Shown here: piece after piece, positions 1 to 9,360 of the stretch
How positions within the stretch are numbered: the first letter of the stretch is position 1
How the letters are laid out: every line of letters starts with the position of its first letter
Assembly (NCBI RefSeq): GCF_003268775.1
Contig: NZ_QLSU01000054.1
Coordinates: 1-43,624, forward strand
DNA: 43,624 nt
Source of the DNA: Paraburkholderia unamae
GTDB lineage: Bacteria > Pseudomonadota > Gammaproteobacteria > Burkholderiales > Burkholderiaceae
Direction: 5' to 3'
The notes under the pieces: model-generated
Databases searched by the model: none
What the model was told of the DNA's origin: nothing
Seen by the model: only the letters and a program-made list of their open reading frames with translations
Made by a program: the position numbers and the translations under genes

Positions 1-5
1 AAGAG

Positions 6-14
6 TTATCCACA
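6..14 (+). promoter_or_regulatory. DnaA-box-like 9-mer
   Basis: The sequence TTATCCACA matches the classical DnaA box exactly. It is a single copy with no recognised replication gene next to it, so a chance match or the edge of an origin lying outside the window are both possible. Confidence 0.25.
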
Positions 15-40
15 CCGGAATAGATGTACTACGCTGTCTC

Positions 41-110
41 GGGGTGGGTCAAATTTAGATGAAAACTGTGGGTCAGGATTCGGTGAACGCCAACAACTCG
101 ATTTCTTCTG
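41..110. mobile_element. Possible IS21-family end remnant
   Basis: The octamer GTGGGTCA occurs at 44-51 and again at 68-75, separated by an AT-rich stretch containing TAGATGAAAA. Repeated GTGGGTCA motifs next to TAGATGAAAA-like sequence are, as I recall, typical of the ends of IS21-family elements in proteobacteria. No istA or istB gene is present in the window, so this would be a terminus whose body lies to the left or has been lost. The assignment rests on pattern memory only. Confidence 0.35.
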
Positions 111-387
111 TATCCAACGCTACTTTCGAAGCATCTAAGCCTAACTTCCCCGGCGCACTCGTACATTAGGTGGCTAACCGTTTCAGCTCTTCGAAATCCG
201 CAACGACATGCCGATCGCCCTGATCCTGTCCCTTAATCGATACCAGCTTGTCGGATGGCACAGCAAGAGAAACACGACCCGCTGAATTCCGGGTATTTTG
301 CACTGTTGAATGACGCCGTTCTCCCGATGGCCCCGACAAGTCGCCGCGCCTGACCGGGTGAACGTCACCCTCGTGACGGAGGCTCAA

Positions 388-3333
388 TTGAAGGGACACC
401 GAGTCTTTCCGCTTCATCTCCTCATCTGGATCGTGTTCGCGTTCCTGCTTCTGTTTGTGGGCGTCCTGGTAACCAGTGCGGGGTTCTTCATCACGCGGGA
501 TATTCTCCAGTCCGCAGCTAGTGATTCCGCCCGGCGCATAGGCCGCGAAATTATGCTGGATGTTGAAGGTTATGTAACACCGGCCGAAATGGCGGTGAGG
601 CTGATCAGTCACAGTAGCCTGGCCGACGCAACAACGCTCGATACAAGGATGACGCGGCTTGCGCTGCTGCGCGACGCGCTTGAAACGTCACCAGTGCTGC
701 AGTCCCTGTATGTCGGCTACGCGACCGGCGACTTCTTCTATGTGAGGCATTTGTCGAACGACGCGGACCGGTCAATGTTCGCCGCCCCAAAGAATGCGGA
801 TTACATGGTCCAAAGCATTACCCGGGACCGGCAGGGACCACAGGGGCGCAACATCTACCTGGACAGAGCATTGGTGCCGATCGAGACGGCGGACGACCCA
901 ACCTTCGCGAGACAATACGACCCAAGAAGGCGCCCCTGGTACATCGAGGCAGTCTCCGCTGGCGATCTGATCCGAACTGCGCCCTATGTTTTCTTTACAG
1001 ATAAGGGCGCTGGCGCAACGCTCGCGATTCCAGCCAGCAACAAGGGGGCCGTTGTCGGCGGTGACATCCGGCTGGACATGCTGGGACAGATGCTCTCGCA
1101 CATGCGACGTACGAGCCACACCGTGATCGCTCTCCTCGACGTCAACGGCCACTTGCTGGCCTCCGGTTCGGACATCGGCGGTGCTTCTGCTGCGCAGGTC
1201 ACCGAAGGCCACGCACTATTGCGGCCGGCCAGTGAATACGGCGTACCGGTTCTCACCCATCTGGCGTCGAGGGCCGCCGCACTCGGCGACGCTACGCAAA
1301 TGGATGAGATTGCAAGGATCGGCGGGCGTGACTGGTACACGTGGGTCGAGCGTCTGGTTACCGGTGGCGGCAAGCCGTATTTCCTGGTATTGGCCATACC
1401 CCAGGACGAACTGCTGACTGGGGCGAAGCGACAGGCGCAGGCGGCATTGGGGCTGACGATCCTTGTTCTTCTAATCGCAATTCCGGTCACATGGCTCTTC
1501 GCTCGTGCCATATCCCGTCCGCTTCAGGTGCTTGCTGGTCAGGCCGCGGCAATTCGCCGACTCGAGTTCGGCGAAACTTTTGTGATCCGGTCGCGGGTCA
1601 GCGAGGTGAACGGCCTGTCGCGCGCGATGGACGAGATGCGCCTCGCCATTCGCAGGTTTCTTGACATCATGCGTGAGGTGGCTTCCGAACCTGATCTGGA
1701 CCGTCTGCTGCCGCAACTGATGAAGGAAATTATGCAAGTGGCCGGCAGCACGGCGGGCGCACTGTACCTCGTGCAAAACGAGGTAATGGGGCCCGTGTAT
1801 GGCTGGTCGGGTGGTGCAGGCGAGATCACTTCGGCGTTGAGCAGCATGCCGCTCTCGGCCGCGCCACCGATTGTGCATCGGGCTACTGCAGAAGGTGCAG
1901 TTTGTGCAAGTGCGCTTGCGGACGCCGCCGACTTGCGTGACCAGATTGGTCAGCTCGTCTCAGGCAACGCAACCCACGTGGCGATTGTCCCGCTGATCAA
2001 CCGGCAGCGTGATCTGGTCGGCATGATGCTGTTGCCACGTGGCAGACCATTCGAGACCCCGGAACTGGCTTTTATCGGTGCACTGGCGGGGCTGCTTGCC
2101 AATTCGATTGAGGTACGCGGTCTGCTCAAGACGCAGCGCGAACTGTTCGATGACTTCATCCGAATGATTGCCGGTGCGATTGATTCGAAGAGTCCGCACA
2201 CAGGAGCCCACTGCGCGCGCGTGCCCGAGGTAGTAAAACTGATCGCCAAGGCGGGCTGCGAGGCACGCAACGGTCCCTTCGCGGACTTCGCCATGAGCGC
2301 GGCCGACTGGGAGGTGTTGCATGTCGCGGCGTGGTTGCATGACTGCGGAAAGGTGACCACTCCCGAGTACGTTATCGACAAGGCCACGAAGCTCGAAACA
2401 CTGCATGACCGGATCCATGAAATCCGCATGCGCTTTGAGGTGCTCAAGCGGGACGCCGGGATTCGGTGCCTGCAGGAAAGGCTTGCAGGCGCGGACGAAG
2501 CGACAGCGACAGCGAAGCGCGATGTCGAGTTCCGGCAGCTCGATGACGACTTTGCGTTCGTCGCGGCCTGTAACCTCGGCGCCGAGTACATGGAGGAGAC
2601 GCGCATCGAACGGCTGAAGTCGATTGCGTCGCGGACCTGGCTGCGCACACTCGATGACCGGATCGGTATCTCACAGGAAGAGTTATCGCGCAAACTGCGC
2701 ACGGCGCCTGCATCATTGCCTGCCGTCGAGCCTCTGCTTGCGGACAGGCCCGAACACTGCATTGAGAGGTGCGCATCGGACCGGATCCCGCCCGACAACC
2801 CCTGGGGCTTTCACCGCGACACCCCCGAGCTGCTTTATAACCGCGGAGAGATGTACAACCTTTGTGTCGGAAGAGGCACCTTGAGTGCCGAGGAGCGGTA
2901 CAAGATCGAGGATCACATTGTGCAAACCCAGATCATGCTGTCCCGTCTGAACTTTCCAAAGTATCTGCGCCGCGTACCGGAGATTGCTGGCAATCACCAC
3001 GAGACAATGGATGGTACGGGTTATCCGAGACGGTTGAGGAAGCAGGAGATGAGCACCCTTGCCCGCATGATGGCGGTGGCCGATGTCTTCGAAGCCTTGA
3101 CCTCGAAGGATCGCCCGTACCGGAAATCGAAGACACTTTCAGAGGCGGTGCAGATCATGGCCTCCATGAAGAAGCGAGGACAAATCGATCCCGATATATT
3201 CGAACTCTTTCTGTCATCCGGCGCATACCGGACGTATGCCGAGCGCTTCATGTCTGCCGAACAGCTGGACGAGCTCGATATCCGGCGATACGTCGGATCG
3301 TGGCAAGAGCGCGCGGATTCGGCCGGGCGCTAG
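388..3333 (+). CDS. Membrane HD-GYP phosphodiesterase with extracytoplasmic sensor, HAMP and GAF-like domains
   Basis: This is a probable cyclic-di-GMP phosphodiesterase of the inner membrane. With a TTG start at 388 the order is transmembrane helix (about residues 8-32), a periplasmic dCACHE-like sensor containing RRPWYIEA, a second helix (352-372), HAMP, a degenerate GAF-like segment (440-580) and an HD-GYP domain (600-960). The HD pair is at 651-652 within HDCGK, and the later motif HHETMDGTGYP starts at 870, so the catalytic motifs are intact. About 220 residues separate them, clearly more than in a compact HD-GYP domain, which implies an insertion. I chose TTG 388 because GGAGG lies 5 bases upstream, whereas the ATG at 310 has no ribosome-binding site; the frame is open from 310. 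A diguanylate cyclase lies 2 kb downstream. Confidence 0.9.
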   Translation: MKGHRVFPLHLLIWIVFAFLLLFVGVLVTSAGFFITRDILQSAASDSARRIGREIMLDVEGYVTPAEMAVRLISHSSLADATTLDTRMTRLALLRDALETSPVLQSLYVGYATGDFFYVRHLSNDADRSMFAAPKNADYMVQSITRDRQGPQGRNIYLDRALVPIETADDPTFARQYDPRRRPWYIEAVSAGDLIRTAPYVFFTDKGAGATLAIPASNKGAVVGGDIRLDMLGQMLSHMRRTSHTVIALLDVNGHLLASGSDIGGASAAQVTEGHALLRPASEYGVPVLTHLASRAAALGDATQMDEIARIGGRDWYTWVERLVTGGGKPYFLVLAIPQDELLTGAKRQAQAALGLTILVLLIAIPVTWLFARAISRPLQVLAGQAAAIRRLEFGETFVIRSRVSEVNGLSRAMDEMRLAIRRFLDIMREVASEPDLDRLLPQLMKEIMQVAGSTAGALYLVQNEVMGPVYGWSGGAGEITSALSSMPLSAAPPIVHRATAEGAVCASALADAADLRDQIGQLVSGNATHVAIVPLINRQRDLVGMMLLPRGRPFETPELAFIGALAGLLANSIEVRGLLKTQRELFDDFIRMIAGAIDSKSPHTGAHCARVPEVVKLIAKAGCEARNGPFADFAMSAADWEVLHVAAWLHDCGKVTTPEYVIDKATKLETLHDRIHEIRMRFEVLKRDAGIRCLQERLAGADEATATAKRDVEFRQLDDDFAFVAACNLGAEYMEETRIERLKSIASRTWLRTLDDRIGISQEELSRKLRTAPASLPAVEPLLADRPEHCIERCASDRIPPDNPWGFHRDTPELLYNRGEMYNLCVGRGTLSAEERYKIEDHIVQTQIMLSRLNFPKYLRRVPEIAGNHHETMDGTGYPRRLRKQEMSTLARMMAVADVFEALTSKDRPYRKSKTLSEAVQIMASMKKRGQIDPDIFELFLSSGAYRTYAERFMSAEQLDELDIRRYVGSWQERADSAGR

Positions 3334-3846
3334 CCGCGGAGGTAGCTCCCGGTATCGTGGCGAACGGGGTTGCGAGCTGCGGGATGACCGTCCCACTCCC
3401 CTACCTGCGCCTGTAAATGCCACAGTGCGACCGGCAGAAACGGGTCGGTTTCGTTCAAAAACGCCCCAACGCCATCTGTTACGCGGCATAGATCACATCA
3501 TCGATGACGGGCATCGAGGCATCGCCCAGACTGAAGCGATCGACCGGAGAGTCTCATAGGACCATCGTCCGATTGAATCTCACCCCGTGCGTGCCACTAT
3601 TCGCAGCAGGCATGTAGCCGGCTTTGACGTTCGGCGCCAGACGCGTCTGATGGCTCACCAGGGGCAGTGGTAGAAAGCTGGATTCCTGACGAGCCTCGCC
3701 TGCATGGCAGGCATGACTCGCTTTAGGCACGCTCTGGTGGAAGGTGCCCGGCCACGTTTGAGGCTATCCTGCGCGTGAGATCAAACTGCGTCGCGTTATT
3801 GCCGCAGACCGGCAGAGACACACTCCACCAGGCGCCCGCTACCCTC
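3334..3846. other. Intergenic, no gene seen
   Basis: About 510 bases follow the phosphodiesterase gene. I see no convincing reading frame, terminator or RNA gene here. The last part must hold the promoter of the next gene, but no clear -35/-10 pair could be chosen. Confidence 0.4.
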
Positions 3847-4650
3847 ATGTATCCGCTCTCCTCCGCGCTGGTGGTCCTCGCGCTGCTCTTGCTGGGCGCG
3901 CTGATCGGCGTCGTCGTGCGGCCGCTGCTGCCTGAAGAACACAAGGCTCACCAGACCGTTCAGCTCGTGCATCTTGTCGATGGCATGCTGGTTACGTTCG
4001 CGGCACTTGTCCTCGGTCTGATGACCGCATCCGCGAAAGGCACCTTCGACAGCGCGTCGGATGACTTCCGTGCCCTCGCCTCAGACATCGTCCAGTTCGA
4101 TAACACGGCACGCGAGTTTGGCGGGGACGCTGATCAGGTACGCAGGCTGATGCGAGCATATCTGGCGGCGACCATTGCCAGCACGTGGCGTCACGAGAAG
4201 CCGCCGCCCGGGGACTTCTATCCGCGGGAACTCACGCCGAAGGATGTGACGGAAAATCTCGACGATGTCCAGCTCGACCACATGTTGAACCTGGCCGGCA
4301 TCGAATGGCGCCGCCTCGTCGCACATGACCGCAATCATCAGGATCTGCTCGATGATGGGCGAGACCAGTTCTCGCGAATCGTCCAAGCTCACTGGAAACT
4401 CATCCAGGAGGTCCACAGCTCCATTTCGCTGCCGTTTTTCATGACCCTCGCCTTCTGGCTGTTTGTTATCTTTCTGAGCTTCGGATTGATGGCGCCGCGC
4501 AATCCGCTCGTGCTCATCACGATCACACTCGGCGCGATTTCGATCGCTTCCGTTGCCTACGTCATCGTCGACCTCGACACCCTCTTTCGAGGAATGATCG
4601 TCGTGTCGAGCCAGCCGCTACGTGACGCGCTCACTGCGATAACGCATTAG
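3847..4650 (+). CDS. DUF4239-like integral membrane protein
   Basis: The product has 267 residues when started at ATG 3847, directly before a hydrophobic helix; the frame opens earlier at 3775, but that extension is not membrane-like. It has two N-terminal helices (about 3-22 and 45-60), a soluble central part rich in charged residues with a DQVRRLMRAYL helix, and two C-terminal helices (about 195-240). This layout resembles the DUF4239 (bestrophin-like) family, whose function is not established. The ribosome-binding site is weak. It lies between two cyclic-di-GMP genes but nothing in it shows a link to that signal. Confidence 0.75.
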   Translation: MYPLSSALVVLALLLLGALIGVVVRPLLPEEHKAHQTVQLVHLVDGMLVTFAALVLGLMTASAKGTFDSASDDFRALASDIVQFDNTAREFGGDADQVRRLMRAYLAATIASTWRHEKPPPGDFYPRELTPKDVTENLDDVQLDHMLNLAGIEWRRLVAHDRNHQDLLDDGRDQFSRIVQAHWKLIQEVHSSISLPFFMTLAFWLFVIFLSFGLMAPRNPLVLITITLGAISIASVAYVIVDLDTLFRGMIVVSSQPLRDALTAITH

Positions 4651-4910
4651 CGTTAGCAAACTGTCGGCGATCCACTGCCGTCTGATACGCGCCCCTTTAG
4701 AGCCAACCCTCGCTTACTGCTCGAGTGCGACAGATCGCCACACGGCCGCCCCGACGCAAAGGACCATATTGCAACGCAACACGACTGCGCGCGATGTGCT
4801 GCGGCTGAACCAAGGCGAGATTATCGAAAATCGCAGCTGTGTATTGCGCCCAGCCGGTGCCATTCTCCCGAAATTCGCATGTTCCTCCTGTTTAATTAAG
4901 GAATCCTGAA

Positions 4911-4997
4911 ATGAGTGAAAACCTCTGCTACATGATCGTGGCAATTGTGTCGCTCACTGCGATCGCCCTGAGCATGGCGCACGTCATGCCGCTTTGA
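4911..4997 (+). CDS. 28-residue single-helix membrane microprotein
   Basis: A 28-codon frame starts at ATG 4911, 8 bases after the good ribosome-binding site AAGGA. After a short polar start (MSENLC) almost the whole product is one hydrophobic helix, so it would be a bitopic membrane peptide. I do not recognise it. It is followed closely by another small membrane protein gene and the cyclase gene on the same strand, so the three could be cotranscribed. A chance frame is possible because of its size. Confidence 0.5.
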   Translation: MSENLCYMIVAIVSLTAIALSMAHVMPL

Positions 4998-5054
4998 CGC
5001 GAGGCGAACTACATGCTGCGTTTAGCTAATTGATATCTCGGGATGGAAGTTCAG

Positions 5055-5237
5055 ATGGAAATAACCGGATCGCAAGAACAGCATGCTGAGTGCGCCGGGT
5101 GTGAAAACCCGCAACACCGCGCAAAGGCCAGGCACCGACATAAAAGGCACAAGCTGTGGCGGGACGTGAAGTGGGCGGTAATTGCGTTCGCCGTGCTGTG
5201 CGCGGCAAACGTGCTGGTGTTCGAACTCCACTGGTAG
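5055..5237 (+). CDS. Small membrane protein with basic N-terminus
   Basis: The product has 60 residues from ATG 5055, chosen because GGAAG lies 5 bases upstream; an in-frame ATG at 5043 would add four residues. The N-terminal half is polar and rich in histidine, arginine and lysine, with a CAGC pair that could bind a metal. The C-terminal part (about 38-55) is one transmembrane helix. Length, charge and helix position suggest a small inner-membrane protein with the basic part in the cytoplasm. It sits 74 bases before the diguanylate cyclase. Function unknown. Confidence 0.6.
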   Translation: MEITGSQEQHAECAGCENPQHRAKARHRHKRHKLWRDVKWAVIAFAVLCAANVLVFELHW

Positions 5238-5311
5238 CGCCTGGCGACTGGAGTCAACCGGACCCGGCCGGCCTTCGCGTTGAATGAATAGTAACGTATG
5301 GAAGTCGCATC

Positions 5312-7168
5312 ATGAGCGCACCTGCTGAAAGCGCACCCCGGCAATCGTTGGCGTTACCTGTGCGTCCTCGACGCGCTTCATGGCTGAACCGTGCATTGCC
5401 TGTCCTGGTTCTGATGGTGTTGCTGAATCTCGCCATGAATATCGTGCAGACATCGCTTGATTTCGGCAGTCTCAACGAGCAAGCGGCTCGCCGGCTCGAC
5501 ACGCTGGCAACGTCGATTGCGCTGCGCATCCAGGATCGCGCCAGAGCAGTGGATCTCACTTCGTTGTCCGTCATCAACGCCATCGACACGCAAACACTCA
5601 GCGACCGCAAACTTGCACAAATCGCCTCGCAATATCGTGATGTCTTGGGTGATGTGTCCATCGCTGTACTCGATCCCTCCGGGCGCATGCTCGCGGCGTC
5701 GGATCAGGCGCGAGATTTGCGTGAGTCATGGCTTTCCGTGCTACACAACGAAACAGTCGCGAGATCGGCTGCCTATGCGCAGCCCGTTCACGATGACTCA
5801 CGCCGGGGTCTGCTCTTCGTGAAGACGCATCGCAGCGAAGCCGGCGCACCCGATGCACGCATTGCCGTGGTGATACCGCTGGACCAGGGGCTGATGAAGG
5901 GAGTCGATCTCAGGCCAGGCAGCGCGGCCCTGCTGCGTAACCATGACGACCGGGTGATCGCCCGATACCCCGCCGTTCCTGCACTCGACCCGGGGAATGT
6001 GGACCGCAGCGACGGCGCGAAGCATCCGGGGCCGACCGCGTCGACCTGGTACGCAGTCTCCCGATACGACGGTGTGAACCGGCTCGAGACCAAACGGAAC
6101 ATCGCCATCGGTTCATCAAACGACATCTGGAATCTGGATCTCGGCTACGCAGTCGATGAATACCGTCTCCCCTGGCAACGCAGCCTTTCCATAAATCTGC
6201 TAGGAATGGCTGTCCAGGTTGCACTGCTTGTCGCGGGAATCGTCATGCTTCGACGTGAGAAACGCCTCCATGAGGAGGTGGATAGCTGGGCAACCCTGGT
6301 GACGACTGTCATAAGCGGCATGCCCACGCCAATCGCCCTTGTGGACGCCAACACGGGAAAAATCAGGCTGGCCAACGAAGCGCTCGTAAGCCTTTTCGGC
6401 GTGTGGGCCGCTGCCGGCGAGCACTTCTCGGCACTGTATGCAGATCCGTCTGACTGGACAGACATGGCCGTGCACGACGCGGGCGAGCCAGTGGCCATGT
6501 CGACGTGCACAGGCCCCGTTGACATGGTTGTGCGATGTTCACGGCTTCCGGGCCAGGACAGCGGAAAACCAGACTTCGGAACGTTGCTGGTCACGCTGAC
6601 CGACGTCAGCCAGCAATGCGAGCAGATCAGGCAACTGCGCACCGAGGCGGACTTCGACACGCTGACCAAACTGCCCAATCGACGCCATTTCGCCCGCGCA
6701 AGTGAGCGTGCTGTGGCGCATGCGCAGCAAAGCCAAAGTCCGCTCTGCGTACTGGCGGTGGACATCGACCACTTCAAGCGGGTCAACGACACGTGGGGGC
6801 ACGCGGTCGGCGACCGGGTTCTCGAGGCCGTAGCTGACCGGTTCAGTGGCGCACTTCGTGATCAAGACCTGGCCGCCCGGGTGGGCGGCGAGGAGTTCGC
6901 GGCGATCCTGCAAGGAGCGTCTTCCGAACAGGCCGAGGCGATCGCCGAACGAATCAGGCTCGCTGTGGCTGGCGCGCCGATTGTGGTGGGAGACGGGACA
7001 ACCGTTCGCGTGACCGTGAGCCTCGGCCTCGCAAAGTATTGCGCTGGCGAGCCTGATCTCAGCGCTGCGCAGGCCCGCGCCGATGCAGCGCTGTATCGCG
7101 CCAAGAACTCGGGGCGCAATCGGGTCGCGGCGGATTTCGACATTGCAGCCGAGGCGGCGCAGGCGTGA
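5312..7168 (+). CDS. Membrane diguanylate cyclase, sensor-PAS-GGDEF
   Basis: This 618-residue protein should make cyclic-di-GMP from two GTP at the inner membrane. A first helix (about 27-47) and a second (about 290-312) enclose a periplasmic ligand-sensing domain of the double-CACHE type. A PAS-like segment follows (about 330-435), then the GGDEF domain (445-610). The active-site loop reads GGEEF at 525-529, a functional variant. The inhibitory I-site RDQD is at 516-519, five residues upstream, so product inhibition should be intact. The ATG at 5312 has GGAAG seven bases upstream. Its partner is likely the HD-GYP phosphodiesterase at 388-3333, giving opposing activities in one cluster. Confidence 0.93.
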   Translation: MSAPAESAPRQSLALPVRPRRASWLNRALPVLVLMVLLNLAMNIVQTSLDFGSLNEQAARRLDTLATSIALRIQDRARAVDLTSLSVINAIDTQTLSDRKLAQIASQYRDVLGDVSIAVLDPSGRMLAASDQARDLRESWLSVLHNETVARSAAYAQPVHDDSRRGLLFVKTHRSEAGAPDARIAVVIPLDQGLMKGVDLRPGSAALLRNHDDRVIARYPAVPALDPGNVDRSDGAKHPGPTASTWYAVSRYDGVNRLETKRNIAIGSSNDIWNLDLGYAVDEYRLPWQRSLSINLLGMAVQVALLVAGIVMLRREKRLHEEVDSWATLVTTVISGMPTPIALVDANTGKIRLANEALVSLFGVWAAAGEHFSALYADPSDWTDMAVHDAGEPVAMSTCTGPVDMVVRCSRLPGQDSGKPDFGTLLVTLTDVSQQCEQIRQLRTEADFDTLTKLPNRRHFARASERAVAHAQQSQSPLCVLAVDIDHFKRVNDTWGHAVGDRVLEAVADRFSGALRDQDLAARVGGEEFAAILQGASSEQAEAIAERIRLAVAGAPIVVGDGTTVRVTVSLGLAKYCAGEPDLSAAQARADAALYRAKNSGRNRVAADFDIAAEAAQA

Positions 7169-7531
7169 CGTTCGTCGAATTGACCGGAAAGTCGCGGTCC
7201 ACCTACAGCATGAAATTGTCCATATCCTGTCGCACCGCGCACTTTAACTACGGCCGCTCGATCCGGTCCTCCGCCATAACAATGGCTAGATGGCTGGTTT
7301 GACCTGGGAACGGTCGTCGTGCCAGTGACGGCTGAAAAGACCGCTTCGGGTCGAACTGGGACCGATAAACAATGGCCGAGCTGATTGGCCCGCGTCCGGG
7401 CGAATCACCTTGTCGGAACCCGCAGTCCGTCAAGCACCCTCATCTGCCTGCGCCTCGTCACATGCGCCGTCTGCCTTGCAAACCGCGCGCCAACTTGCCT
7501 GCTTCACGCCAGCACGATAGTCAGGATGCCT
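7169..7531. other. Intergenic, no gene seen
   Basis: About 360 bases after the cyclase gene hold no frame that I consider coding. The stretch around 7330-7375 contains short self-complementary GACCGCTTCGGGTC-like sequence, but no terminator with a T-run was found. Confidence 0.35.
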
Positions 7532-7870
7532 TCAGGTAAGTAGCGCAACGTGCGTGAATGCGTTGCACGATCGGTGAACGATAGTCGAGAAACCAACCGG
7601 TGCGCAGGTTGAAGAGCCGGTGCAATCCGCATCGCCCTCCGGAAAGGGGACACCGCTCTCCTCCGCAGCAATCGTGCGGGACGCCGCCTCCAGCCTGGCG
7701 CGCTCCAGCCAGTCGCACTCAGCGCCGTTCAAGGCCAGCCAGATCTGCGCCGATTCGATCAGATGATCGGTGCGCAGCCACACGCCCTCGCGGGCGAATG
7801 CAAAGATCTGTCCGACCACGAGAAAACACAGCAACTCAGCGCGGGCTTCGTCGTCAAGTTTTCTCTCCAC
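7532..7870 (-). CDS. Unknown protein, possibly partial
   Basis: The frame gives 112 residues from a GTG at 7870 with GGAG five bases upstream. The first 75 residues have a natural composition with amphipathic helices (segments LLCFLVVGQIFAFAREGVW and SAQIWLALNGAE), while the last 35 are rich in Cys, Ser and Thr and look less natural, so the 3' part may be altered. I recognise no family. It lies next to a decayed HTH gene and a member of the GLTWDEAVA family, on the same strand. A longer frame reaching 8083 runs through the HTH relic in another frame and was not used. Confidence 0.4.
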   Translation of the reverse strand: MERKLDDEARAELLCFLVVGQIFAFAREGVWLRTDHLIESAQIWLALNGAECDWLERARLEAASRTIAAEESGVPFPEGDADCTGSSTCAPVGFSTIVHRSCNAFTHVALLT

Positions 7871-7959
7871 TTCCGCTCCATTGCGTGGGTTGCTCGCGCG
7901 GCGGCTACCGGGCTGGCTCCCGCCTGGTGCCCCCTTGGCACTGCTCGAACAATTTACCG

Positions 7960-8092
7960 CGTCGGACGACAGAGCGCAGAGGCAGTTCGACCAGCAGTGG
8001 AATGGCCGATTATCCGCTGATCCATGCGCTGGTGGGACTTTGCTGGATGAACCGTCGTCGATTCGCTCCGACAAGCGCAACACGGCAGCCGA
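7960..8092 (-). pseudogene. Decayed copy of the small HTH regulator gene
   Basis: Read on the minus strand, this stretch gives WISG, a TAA stop (plus positions 8011-8013), then SAIPLLVEL. The intact 60-residue HTH protein at 22176-22358 reads WISGKSAIPLLVE at the same place, and the DNA agrees closely over about 50 bases. The lysine codon has become TAA by one base change. The N-terminal part and the end also differ. It is therefore a relic of a paralogue of that regulator. Confidence 0.65.
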
Positions 8093-8410
8093 CTAGTGAA
8101 ATTTGTGCGCCTGCCGACGGCGCGCAGTCGCAAGCAGCGCATTATCGCCGGTGTTCTCGTCTGGCGCCGCACCTGAACTGTCTGCCACGACCACATGGAC
8201 ATCCTGCGCAAACGCTTCCTGAAACCGCTCCCGTGCGTGCGCTACGCACTCCGCCTCAGTCCCTTCGCCAGCCGCGGCTACGGCCTGAGCCGCAGCCTTT
8301 GCCGCGAGACCGAATACCGCGACGGCTTCGTCCCACGTCAGCCCGCTCGAAATTGCTTCTTCGATGAACCGTTCGACGAGTTCGCCTGCTTTCACCCTCA
8401 ACATACCCAT
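8093..8410 (-). CDS. Small protein of the GLTWDEAVA family, copy 1
   Basis: The product has 105 residues. The ATG at 8410 follows a good GAGGAAG ribosome-binding site by 6 bases. It shares with the protein at 18049-18369 the segments GLTWDEAVA, GLAAK, a conserved AFAQ-VHVV block and the C-terminal pattern LLATARRRQ. The N-terminal two-thirds looks alpha-helical and the VHVVVAD part is a short beta strand. I do not recognise a described family and cannot give a function. Its neighbours are also small minus-strand genes. The conservation of both ends between the two copies supports real coding. Confidence 0.75.
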   Translation of the reverse strand: MGMLRVKAGELVERFIEEAISSGLTWDEAVAVFGLAAKAAAQAVAAAGEGTEAECVAHARERFQEAFAQDVHVVVADSSGAAPDENTGDNALLATARRRQAHKFH

Positions 8411-9360
8411 GAATTCTTCCTCGCCGATACTAGAGCAACTTCAATTGCGCGCGACTGCCATCATCCTGGCTGCGTGCTTCACGCACCGCCCCCGCAGCGA
8501 CGCGCGAAGATGCAGGCCCGACCTGTTCCTGTCGCGATATCGCTTCCGTACCCTGACACTCTCGCCGCCAGTTAGGGCTCAGGACGACCGAAGAGAACAC
8601 CACATTGGGCCCGATCTGTATGAAACTGTTCATGGCACCTTCGCCCCGGTTAGCGCCAGGTCGGCGTCGCCGATCACGGCAAAGACTGCTGACGACGTCC
8701 GCTCATTCAATCCTGCTACCCACCCGCCGTGAGGATAATCGAGCGCGACGGGCGCACGCAACATCGCCCGAAAGCTCGTCAGATGCCCATCCTCGCTTCG
8801 ACGTCGCGTGAAGTGAACTGGACGCTCTTCACTTTCACGCACTGACGCGCAGGTGAATATCCACGACATTCGCATCACTTGTGACGTTCAGCGTCGGGAT
8901 CAGGCACCGGTAGCGTCGACCAAGCGTAACATGCCCTCTGCAGTCTCCGGGTTGGCACTGCGAAACCGGTTCGGGCCCGCCTGCACGTCATCGTTCGCCC
9001 GTCGCTGTGTGTGAAGGGCAGAAGCGCACCAGAATGGTGACGCAGACCTGCCTTTCGAGTGTGACGAGGGAGGAATCCGTAATGCTTCGAAGTTTCGGCG
9101 ACTCTTCCCAGGTGCCTTTCCTGTTCCGTTTCAGAATCAGTCTTCGCGGCGCAGCCATCCTATGCCGTCACCACGGATCAGAACGACAAATGTCAGCAAT
9201 GTGCCTGGGTCCCTGAAAGCCGGACCTGTGTTGTTCGTGGAGCTGCTGATTGGCAGGTGTCATCCCGGCGTGGTAAAAAGTCGTCCCTTGCGGGTGATCG
9301 CCCTTATGCGATGCCGTACTCTCGCGCTTTTCAGGTTTCAAAATCGACAGGATTCAGAAA
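8411..9360. other. Gene-poor stretch with a possible dehydrogenase relic
   Basis: I see no intact gene in these 950 bases. In one plus frame around 8596-8655 the translation reads IGPDLYETVHGTFAP, which resembles the GP-x-LFEPVHGSAP signature of isopropylmalate and isocitrate dehydrogenases, but nothing before or after it fits. The last 130 bases probably form the untranslated leader of the cold-shock gene. Two overlapping minus-strand frames (8430-8633 and 8630-8878, joined by ATGA) are open but unconvincing. Confidence 0.35.

Noticed and set aside
1950..2798. Minus-strand frame of 282 codons
   Set aside because: It is antisense to the HD-GYP gene and very rich in serine and arginine.
7954..8211. 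Minus frame of 85 codons
   Set aside because: It passes through the HTH relic and the GLTWDEAVA gene in the wrong frame.
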